The position numbers and the translations under genes were made by a program. Below are positions 51,604 through 58,465 of a stretch of 64,000 bases of DNA, piece by piece. Source of the stretch: Candidatus Neomicrothrix sp. UBA814. GTDB lineage: Bacteria > Actinomycetota > Acidimicrobiia > Acidimicrobiales > Poriferisodalaceae. The stretch covers positions 62,001 through 126,000 of the forward strand of contig DBIA01000017.1 of NCBI GenBank assembly GCA_002296525.1, given 5' to 3'. Below the pieces are notes generated by a model that made no database searches, was not told the DNA's origin, and saw nothing but the letters and a program-made list of their open reading frames with translations. The stretch's first letter is position 1. Each line of letters begins with the position of its first letter.

Positions 51604-51620
51604 TTTGGGTATAGCCCAAA
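51604..51620. terminator. Weak hairpin between convergent genes
   Basis: TTTGGG-TATAG-CCCAAA is a 6-bp stem just after the enoyl-CoA hydratase stop codon. It lacks a clear T-tract on the plus strand, so termination is only suggested by its position between convergent genes ending at 51597 and 51678. Confidence 0.35.
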
Positions 51621-51677
51621 GATGTCGGGTAGCCCTGAAAAACGGTGGCAGATGATCTAAGCGTTACAGCCTCGTTG

Positions 51678-52913
51678 TCATTCGCTCGTAGCGACGAAAA
51701 CAATGCCATCTTCTTCGAGCTGATCGAACTCGTCGCTGGAGATACCTAGTTCGGCGAGTACTTCTCGCGAATCGCCACCGGTCGAATTCAAACTTGTTGT
51801 TATCTCAGTGTCAGCGTCGCTGAACATCCACATTGGGGCGGGTTGTCTGACCTGACCCAACCCCGGAGCAGCCTGCTCACTAATTAAACCCAGATGTTTA
51901 ACCGTTGGATCTTCATGAACTTCACGTCGAGTTACGACCTTCCCTGCTGCGAAGTCGTGTTCTTCGAAACGTGCCAACACTTCCTCGGTCGAGTATTTAG
52001 CGACTTCGGCGCTGACCTCAGCGATCAACTCAGGCAAGTTGAGTACGCGTCCCAACGCCTCCGAAAAACGTTCATCTGTTATCCAGTCCGTTCGTTCCAA
52101 CGCCAAACAAAGACCATCCCAAGGAGGTAAAAGGATGCCGGTTGCGATTTCACCGTCAGTTGTCTCCAACACAACTAGGAAAGATCCCGGAGCGGACTCC
52201 AACCACGGTGGCATTTGTTCCAATGGAATTGCGGGATTGAGTTCTGCGTGAGCCGCAGCAAGTCCATCTGGCCAAAGAAAAGCGAGTCCCGCAGCAACCA
52301 TTGGTATTTCCACTTGTTGTCCACGCCCAGTCTTTTCGCGCATGTATAACGCTGCGAGGATGCCTTGCACGAGTGCATTAGCGGAAGTTTTATCAACGAC
52401 GACCTGTCGAACGAGATCACCGCGACCTTCTCGGTCTCGTTGGTGGTCGACCATCCCCAACTTTGCTTGCATTACATAGTCATAGGCCGGGAGGTGAGCT
52501 TCGGGTCCATCGGGTCCATGCCCGCTAATTGCGCCACAGATGATGCCAGGGTTGACTGCTGAGAGAGCTTCGTAGCTCAAACCCAAACTTTCGGCTTTGC
52601 CGGGGCGCATGTTGTGGATAAACACGTCTGCGCTTGCTGCAAGATCAAAAAGCAGTTCGCGGCCCTTGTCGGTTTTCGCGTCAATGGCGCAGAACTGTTT
52701 TCCGCGGTTCAGAGAATAAAAAATGCTGTTGACGCCGTCGGGTCCGGGACCCAAGCCGCTGGCCCGCACGGGATCAGGGCTACCCGGACTTTCTACCTTC
52801 ACAACATGGGCGCCCAGTTCACCCAACATCATCCCGGCCATTGGCCCCGAATAAATGGACGTGATTTCGACGACTTTGATCCCAGCTAGTGGGCTATTTG
52901 ATGCATTAGCCAT
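51678..52913 (-). CDS. Family III CoA-transferase (CaiB/BaiF)
   Basis: The 411-residue single-unit enzyme has G-I-K-V-V-E-I-T-S-I-Y-S-G-P and G-A-H-V-V-K-V-E at its N-terminus and the Asp of V-V-D-K-T-S near residue 170 at the catalytic place. It transfers CoA between carboxylic acids, probably in the acyl-CoA catabolism of this region. A TTAACG-AC-CGTTAA palindrome 30 bases upstream suggests repressor control. Confidence 0.9.
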   Translation of the reverse strand: MANASNSPLAGIKVVEITSIYSGPMAGMMLGELGAHVVKVESPGSPDPVRASGLGPGPDGVNSIFYSLNRGKQFCAIDAKTDKGRELLFDLAASADVFIHNMRPGKAESLGLSYEALSAVNPGIICGAISGHGPDGPEAHLPAYDYVMQAKLGMVDHQRDREGRGDLVRQVVVDKTSANALVQGILAALYMREKTGRGQQVEIPMVAAGLAFLWPDGLAAAHAELNPAIPLEQMPPWLESAPGSFLVVLETTDGEIATGILLPPWDGLCLALERTDWITDERFSEALGRVLNLPELIAEVSAEVAKYSTEEVLARFEEHDFAAGKVVTRREVHEDPTVKHLGLISEQAAPGLGQVRQPAPMWMFSDADTEITTSLNSTGGDSREVLAELGISSDEFDQLEEDGIVFVATSE

Positions 52914-52942
52914 AGCTCTGAAGTTAGCTGCATAGTGGCTTT

Positions 52943-52956
52943 TTAACGACCGTTAA
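52943..52956. promoter_or_regulatory. Palindrome upstream of the CoA-transferase gene
   Basis: TTAACG-AC-CGTTAA is a perfect 6-2-6 inverted repeat 30 bases upstream of the start at 52913. This is a usual position for a TetR- or GntR-type operator over a promoter. No regulator adjoins. Confidence 0.42.
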
Positions 52957-53072
52957 GTCAACTCAAATAGCAGAACACTCGAATGATCAAGCGGTGCAGT
53001 ACCCACATAGAAACGTAATTAACCTCGACCACTGCAATGAGGCTTAGCCAGAATGTTGTGGTGGATTTTCAG

Positions 53073-53198
53073 CTAGCAATACGATCCACAATCGCAGCAG
53101 GGACAGGCACCCTTCTTTGAAGCTTGTTTGGGAACATATCCCGCAGGCCTCGTTCCCTTTGGTGTTACCCGCCCGGCTTTCTTAGTCTTCTTTGACAC
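53073..53198 (-). CDS. Small lysine- and cysteine-rich peptide (candidate, 41 aa)
   Basis: From GTG at 53198 to TAG at 53073 there are 41 codons. The N-terminal 30 residues are basic (S-K-K-T-K-K, V-T-P-K-G-T-R-P, A-S-K-K-G) and the last ten contain five cysteines: A-C-P-C-C-D-C-G-S-Y-C. The composition is far from random and suggests a small metal-binding or thiol peptide, or a modified peptide precursor. The start is GTG with no strong ribosome site and an in-frame TGA lies three codons upstream. I do not recognise the family. Confidence 0.42.
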   Translation of the reverse strand: MSKKTKKAGRVTPKGTRPAGYVPKQASKKGACPCCDCGSYC

Positions 53199-53344
53199 TG
53201 CGGATCATACCCGAGGAAACAACTTGCAACCTTTGCGCCACAATCCACAACGCGGTAACAGCGGCCTTTAGAACCCAAACTAAAATGGAAAATCTTGGGA
53301 AATGAAAAGGTAAAGCCCTTTTGGCGGTTAATGTCGCCTCCGAC

Positions 53345-53641
53345 ATGAACACCGCCATATTGAGACAACAAGCACGCACCGCCGTCATAGAAGGCCGAAA
53401 CGCCGGCCTAGGAATGGACGAGCCCGTCACCATGAAAGACGGATCGGTAGGGGTGACCATGCGATTCAAAGGTCGAACCCGCAGCCTGCGTTTCACCGAA
53501 GAGATCTCAAACTCCGGCGCTATCGACATCTGGGTAATGAACCCATTCCAAGGAGCGATCTCGTGGAGACTTGGAATGATGCGAGCAGCATCAGAACTCG
53601 GCGCTCACATCGACAACCTCAAACAAGTCACCCACCGTTAA
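53345..53641 (+). CDS. Hypothetical protein (98 aa)
   Basis: I do not recognise the family. From ATG 53345 the protein is 98 residues, soluble, with an amphipathic N-terminal helix, a central beta region (G-V-T-M-R-F-K-G-R-T-R) and a C-terminal helix (W-R-L-G-M-M-R-A-A-S-E-L-G). Codon use, rich in C- and A-ending triplets, matches neighbouring genes, which supports a real gene. An in-frame TTG at 53321 would add eight residues. It converges with the amidohydrolase gene. Confidence 0.6.
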   Translation: MNTAILRQQARTAVIEGRNAGLGMDEPVTMKDGSVGVTMRFKGRTRSLRFTEEISNSGAIDIWVMNPFQGAISWRLGMMRAASELGAHIDNLKQVTHR

Positions 53642-53657
53642 CCAACAACACAAAAGG

Positions 53658-54836
53658 TTATTTGGAAACGTCTATTCGATAGAGCTTGGCGGCGTTGTCT
53701 TGAAGCAGGCGGCGAATATCAAGTTCGTTCAGACCCTCTAGTGCGTCCATGAGACTGACGTCATCTCGTGGATATAGGCAGGTTGGGTGAGGAAAATCAG
53801 TTTCAAATAACAGACACTCACTACCCAAAAAATCAACCGTTGGTTTAATCGTTGATCTCTCAAACCAAAAACAACCAAAAAACTGGCGTCGAAAATACTC
53901 CGACGGCAACAGCGACAAATCCGCTAATTCGTTCGGTGCTGTTTCAGTCAGTTGATGATCGAGCATTTCAAGAAAAAACGGAAGCCAACCGACTCCGCTT
54001 TCAACGGAAACGAATTTGAGATGTGGGAAACGTTCTGGAATACCCGAATAAATGAGGTTGCCGACGGTGCGAGCGTTCCCCATAAACAAATTCGCTGAAC
54101 CAACAGCAAGTTTTCGTTCCTCACCGAACGAAGGCCACGGAGCTCTCCCAAAGAAATCCATGTTGCCTTTGGAAGAACCGATGTGAAAGTTCACCGGCAT
54201 TTGCAGATCTGAACACGTCTGCCAAATCGGATCCCAATGGTTTGTTCCCATGTCAGGAAGCCCGGCTTCTTCAGGGTTAGTGCAAGTCACTATTCCCCGC
54301 AGCCCATTCGCGTGAGCTCGCTCTATTTCTCGTACCGCGGCGTCAAGGTTCCACCAAGGCAACAAAGCCATACCGAAAACCCTCTCGCCTGTGTCTGCTT
54401 GGAACTCGGCAAGAGCATCGTTATAGATCTCGACGCTTAAGAGCCGCAACGTTTCATCAGGTGACTTAAGAAAATTCTGATTTCCGAATCCTGCGACGTT
54501 CGGATACATGATCTGAGCGTGAATGCCCAAATGATCAAGCATCGCAACCCGAGCTTCCGCGTCGAAACTTGCGCGGTGTACCACCTCATTGTCCATCTCA
54601 AAGAAAGCGGTGCCAGTGATCTTCTCGCCATCTGGGTCGATGACTGAAGAAGCGATTGGAAGACCGATAGGAATGTCCCCATCGAACCACCAACGTCTTT
54701 TGCCGTTTCGTTCAACCATCTGCGGAACACGGTCCTGCCATTTAGCTGGGGCCCTGCTCGTCCACAGGTCATAAGGTTCTGACCAGTGACTATCGGTATC
54801 GATAACCTTTAGATCGGTGAATACTTGAGGGTTCAC
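53658..54836 (-). CDS. Amidohydrolase-2 family metal-dependent hydrolase/decarboxylase
   Basis: The 392-residue TIM-barrel protein begins V-I-D-T-D-S-H-W-S-E-P, the D-x-D-x-H metal motif of the ACMSD-like amidohydrolase group. N-F-H-I-G-S-S lies near residue 220 and the C-terminal F-E-T-D-F-P-H-P carries the catalytic Asp. This branch includes decarboxylases and hydrolases of aromatic acids. Its GTG start overlaps the end of the selenoprotein gene by four bases, so the two are translationally coupled. Confidence 0.88.
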   Translation of the reverse strand: MNPQVFTDLKVIDTDSHWSEPYDLWTSRAPAKWQDRVPQMVERNGKRRWWFDGDIPIGLPIASSVIDPDGEKITGTAFFEMDNEVVHRASFDAEARVAMLDHLGIHAQIMYPNVAGFGNQNFLKSPDETLRLLSVEIYNDALAEFQADTGERVFGMALLPWWNLDAAVREIERAHANGLRGIVTCTNPEEAGLPDMGTNHWDPIWQTCSDLQMPVNFHIGSSKGNMDFFGRAPWPSFGEERKLAVGSANLFMGNARTVGNLIYSGIPERFPHLKFVSVESGVGWLPFFLEMLDHQLTETAPNELADLSLLPSEYFRRQFFGCFWFERSTIKPTVDFLGSECLLFETDFPHPTCLYPRDDVSLMDALEGLNELDIRRLLQDNAAKLYRIDVSK

Positions 54837-55456
54837 GTCGGCCGGTCTCCGAACTCAGGTCGCTCCGTACGGGTTTTCTTCAATTCCCAAAATCCGTCGA
54901 CATCGCCGAGCATGGTCATAGCGTCCCACAGTTTCAGGGCGTCTTCCTTTTGTGGAACCCGAGTGATAACGGGACCAAATAACGCGACGCGATCACCATC
55001 ACTTCGGTTCCAGGCGATTATTGGCGTTCCAACGTCGTCACCTACCAGCGACAAACCGTCATCCATTTTCTCTCTGATGGGTATATCCCACTTCTCGTCG
55101 CTAGCTGCTTCGGCGTAGCTTGCCGCTAGGCCCACAGTTGCTAACGCATCAGCAATATCGAAATCCCGATCACCGTCGTGGTGGATTCGACTACCGAACT
55201 CCCAGTAAAGATCAAAAACTTTGTTTTCTTGCCCGGCGGCTTTCACCGCTTCCATAACACGCAACATCTTGTGTGTTTTCGATGTGGACTCGTAATAAGG
55301 AGTGTCCTCAGGGGGCTCATTCTTAAACAAAAGACTAATCGGTTGCCATGTGATCGAAAGATCGCGTTCGGCTGCAACTTCATCGACGACCCAACGAGCC
55401 GTCACCCAACACCACGGTCATATAGGGTCAACCCAAAATTCAATGTCGTTTGCCAT
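54833..55456 (-). CDS. Rv2466c/Mrx2-like thioredoxin-fold selenoprotein (in-frame TGA = Sec13)
   Basis: The frame from ATG 55456 runs 207 codons with one in-frame TGA at 55420-55418. Read through, the N-terminus is F-W-V-D-P-I-U-P-W-C-W-V-T-A-R-W, matching the F-W-F-D-P-L-C-P-W-C-W start of the mycothiol-dependent nitroreductase Rv2466c, with Sec13 in place of the nucleophilic Cys and Cys16 kept. The cis-Pro loop (D-V-G-T-P) and the F-W-E-L-K-K-T-R-T-E-R-P end also match. It should be a cytoplasmic thiol-selenol oxidoreductase using mycothiol. A SECIS-like hairpin follows at 55404-55384. Starting at a downstream GTG would delete the active site, so read-through is the better model. Confidence 0.87.
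55384..55404 (-). promoter_or_regulatory. Candidate bacterial SECIS hairpin of the Rv2466c-like gene
   Basis: On the minus strand TGACGGC pairs with GTCGTCG (two G-U pairs, one at the base) around a seven-base TCGTTGG loop. The loop spans nucleotides 24-30 counted from the T of the TGA, within the spacing known for bacterial SECIS elements. The loop has guanines but is not the fdhF-type GGUC, so this is somewhat weaker than the element at 720-738. Confidence 0.55.
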
Positions 55457-55578
55457 AAATGCAGAATAACTCGCATCTACCTGCTTGGTCAGGTTGGCTA
55501 GTTCAAGGAAACATTGCATATATCTGGCGCGCGGGTACCTTCATCCGCGATTATTCCTGAGGAGAACAGGGGGAAACC

Positions 55579-57150
55579 GTGAATCTCGGAATGTTGCTAT
55601 TTATGCCGGCCTCGATAGCCGGAGAGCAGATCATCCTTATCGACACCTCAACTGAGGCAAGTGGCGGCGCTGCGCGTGAGGTCACATATGGCGAACTGCT
55701 GGAGAATGTGAGCAAAACAGCTGGATTACTCACAACTCTGGGAGTGGAGCCGGGTGATCGCGTCGGCGTATTTGCTACCAACAGTGTTGAATGTGTCGAG
55801 GCAATTTTTGGCGCCGCTTTTGTCGGCGCGACCGTTGTTCCAATGAACTTCCGAGCTGGCGCCGAAGAAGCAGCTCACCTCATGTCAGACAGCGGAGTGA
55901 AGGTTCTCTTCACCGAAAGTCGTTACCGCGATCTAGTTGACGAAAATAGGCCCGAGAGCGTCGAACAAGTATTCATGCTCGACGAGGAGGATTCCTACAC
56001 CCAGGCGCGAGACGAAGCATTCGAGCTGCCCGTTCCAGAAGACGTCGACCCTGACGGGCTGTGTGCACTGCTCTACACCAGCGGAACCACATCCCTTCCC
56101 AAGGGCGTGAAGCTCACCAATGGCGCAATCACTGGTTATGTGATGGGTACCAACGACGCGGCCACAGGCGAAGATATCGGCAGAATGGCTTTAGCAGCGC
56201 CGCTGTATCACATCGCCGGCGTGACCTCGATGCTAAACGCTTTGTACAGCGGACGTGTCGTCGTGCTGCTACCTCAGTTCGAAGCATCAGCTTGGATCGA
56301 CATAGTCCAGAGACATTCGGTCACTCACGCGTTCTTGGTTCCCACGATGCTGGGCAGAGTTATGGAAGCCCCCAATTTCACAGCTGACGCGTTTGTTGGC
56401 ATGGAGGCGATCACCTACGGCGCAGCCCCGATGCCCCCCTCTGTTATTCGAAGAGCGATCGGCGAATTCCCACCCAACGTCTCTTTCGCAGGTGCCTACG
56501 GTCAAACCGAAACCACCTCAACGGTCGCGGTGTTAGATCCCGACGACCATCGAGTTGAAGGCACTGAAGAAGAACAAGCGTTGAAACTGAAACGCCTGTC
56601 TTCGGTCGGCCAGGTACTCGACGACGTAGAAGTCCGAGTGGTTGACGAAGACGGAAACCCCGTCGAGGCGGGCACCCTCGGAGAAGTACAACTTCGTACG
56701 TTCCGAGCAATGGACGGTTACTGGGGTAACGAAGAAAAAACGCGTGTGACGGTTGACGACGAAGGTTGGGTTCACACGGGCGACCTCGGCTACCTCGACG
56801 AAGACGACTATCTGTTCCTGGGAGGACGAACGGGTGACATGATCATTCGAGGTGGCGAAAACGTGTCTCCCGATGAAGTCGAAGCGGTCCTCTACGAAAA
56901 CAGTGCTGTTCTGGAATGTGCAGTTGTGGGAGTCGCCTCTGAAGAATGGGGTGAGCGTGTCGTCGCAGCAGCAGTTGTGCGAGAAGGAAGCGGAGTAACC
57001 GGCGAAGACCTCGTTGCTTTCGCAAAAGAAAAGCTCGCTCCATTCAAAAGACCCGAAGCGGTGGAACTAATGGAAGAGTTGCCTAGAACCTCAACCGGCA
57101 AACTGCTCAGAAGAGATTTAATTCCGATGCTCGAAGAGCTCGGTATCTAA
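55579..57150 (+). CDS. AMP-forming acyl-CoA synthetase
   Basis: The 523-residue ANL-superfamily enzyme has the P-loop Y-T-S-G-T-T-S-L-P-K-G near 164-174, G-A-Y-G-Q-T-E-T, the hinge region G-R-T-G-D-M-I and the catalytic lysine in S-T-G-K-L-L-R-R. It activates a carboxylic acid with ATP to the acyl-CoA. GTG start with AGGGGGA upstream. It is divergent from the selenoprotein unit and leads a tight plus-strand unit (gaps of five bases) with an amidohydrolase and a double CoA-transferase. Confidence 0.93.
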   Translation: MNLGMLLFMPASIAGEQIILIDTSTEASGGAAREVTYGELLENVSKTAGLLTTLGVEPGDRVGVFATNSVECVEAIFGAAFVGATVVPMNFRAGAEEAAHLMSDSGVKVLFTESRYRDLVDENRPESVEQVFMLDEEDSYTQARDEAFELPVPEDVDPDGLCALLYTSGTTSLPKGVKLTNGAITGYVMGTNDAATGEDIGRMALAAPLYHIAGVTSMLNALYSGRVVVLLPQFEASAWIDIVQRHSVTHAFLVPTMLGRVMEAPNFTADAFVGMEAITYGAAPMPPSVIRRAIGEFPPNVSFAGAYGQTETTSTVAVLDPDDHRVEGTEEEQALKLKRLSSVGQVLDDVEVRVVDEDGNPVEAGTLGEVQLRTFRAMDGYWGNEEKTRVTVDDEGWVHTGDLGYLDEDDYLFLGGRTGDMIIRGGENVSPDEVEAVLYENSAVLECAVVGVASEEWGERVVAAAVVREGSGVTGEDLVAFAKEKLAPFKRPEAVELMEELPRTSTGKLLRRDLIPMLEELGI

Positions 57151-57155
57151 AACCG

Positions 57156-58460
57156 ATGACCTCGCTCCTCGTGAGAGGAAAGGTCCACACCTTCGATGAC
57201 AAAGGTTTCATAGCTTCGAATCTGTTGCTACGAGACGGTGTTGTCTGCGAAATCGATAGCGGTGTCGTAGACGCAGATGACGTTGTCGAACTTGGCCCTG
57301 ACGAGTACCTGCAACCCGGCTGGCGCGACGATCACCTTCACCTGCTATCGACTTTGGCAGTCCACTGCTCACAGGACCTATCTGAAGCGAGGACTATCGG
57401 TGATCTACTCCAATTGGTGGATGCAGCTTCGCCTGGCGACAACGGCTGGATTAGAGCATGGGGCTATGAACCCAGCTTGTTGACCGAAAGGCGGCACCCA
57501 ACTCGAACCGAACTAGACGAAGTGACAGGAAAATGTCCCATAGTGGTGCACGATCGAACGGGGCACGTCGCTGTTATCAACACCGCAGCTGCTGCGATTC
57601 TGAACGCCGACCACTATCTAGAAGGACTGTTAGTGGAACGCGAAGACATACTGCGTCAAGTCCCGAGCATAGAGATCAGCGACTTGAAACGAATTGCTCA
57701 AACTGTTTTCGATGAATGGCGTGATCTTGGACTTGTGGCATTGACCGACGCCACGCACACCAACGACATTGATTCCGTCAAGCTGCTGGCCGAAATCAAG
57801 AAAGAATGCAACGGCCCCCAGATGACAGTGATGATCGGAGCAGATCGCCTTGACGGACTTCGATTCGGTGACACCTACGGTGACGTCGAAATCGGCCACG
57901 CCAAAGTAATGCCCGACGTAGAGTTACAACAGAACTCGAAGCAGTTGGTTCGAGCAGCTCACGAAGCCGGATTTCCAGTAGCGATTCACGTCATGGACAT
58001 CGACACGCTCGAAGAAGCGCTCCAGGCTCTGGAAGCCTCACCATGTCCGGGACCGGTATCGGACCGGCTTGAACATTGCTCACTTGCATTACCCGAACAA
58101 CTCGATCGAGTTGCGTTGACTGGGGCAACGGTTTGCACCCAACCTTCGTTTCTTACTCGTCGGCTCAATAAATATGTCGAGAACTTGTCGCCCGTTGAAC
58201 AAACTTGGTTGTGGCCGCTTTCATCGCTCATCGAACGGAATATTGCAGTCACATTGTCGTCGGATTCCCCAGTGGTCCCCGTCAATCCAGACGAATGGAT
58301 TAACGCCGCGACTTCGCGGCCGATTTCGTGCCAAGAAGTTGTTACTGAGCGGCAAGCTAAGACGATGACCGTCGTATCGCCAGTAGCAGCAGGCATGAGC
58401 GCTGATCTACTCGTAAGAGTTACTCCAACTGGGTACAAACCGCTGGCTGGCGTGAACTGA
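57156..58460 (+). CDS. YtcJ-like amidohydrolase
   Basis: The 434-residue protein has the beta-sandwich plus barrel layout of the amidohydrolase superfamily: metal ligands His60 and His62 in D-D-H-L-H-L, a V-A-I-H-V-M-D strand with the later His, an E-H-C-S-L motif and the S-S-D-S-P-V catalytic Asp near 370. It hydrolyses an amide or ester-like substrate, possibly releasing the acid that the upstream synthetase activates. Shorter than classical YtcJ (about 540), so the substrate loop region is reduced. Confidence 0.83.
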   Translation: MTSLLVRGKVHTFDDKGFIASNLLLRDGVVCEIDSGVVDADDVVELGPDEYLQPGWRDDHLHLLSTLAVHCSQDLSEARTIGDLLQLVDAASPGDNGWIRAWGYEPSLLTERRHPTRTELDEVTGKCPIVVHDRTGHVAVINTAAAAILNADHYLEGLLVEREDILRQVPSIEISDLKRIAQTVFDEWRDLGLVALTDATHTNDIDSVKLLAEIKKECNGPQMTVMIGADRLDGLRFGDTYGDVEIGHAKVMPDVELQQNSKQLVRAAHEAGFPVAIHVMDIDTLEEALQALEASPCPGPVSDRLEHCSLALPEQLDRVALTGATVCTQPSFLTRRLNKYVENLSPVEQTWLWPLSSLIERNIAVTLSSDSPVVPVNPDEWINAATSRPISCQEVVTERQAKTMTVVSPVAAGMSADLLVRVTPTGYKPLAGVN

Positions 58461-58465
58461 TTCCA

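Noticed and set aside
53198..53218. A third selenocysteine site at the TGA just upstream of the Cys-rich peptide
   Set aside because: No conserved protein sequence lies upstream of that TGA in frame and no cysteine homologue is known; it is treated as an ordinary stop.
53182..53529. A 115-residue minus-strand frame
   Set aside because: It lies opposite the 98-residue plus-strand gene, its codon use is poor and its hydrophobic tail looks like a reading of the antisense strand.
54833..55405. A shorter 190-residue DsbA-like gene starting at GTG 55405
   Set aside because: This start would remove the first strand and the whole U-P-W-C active site; the upstream ATG frame matches the Rv2466c N-terminus.
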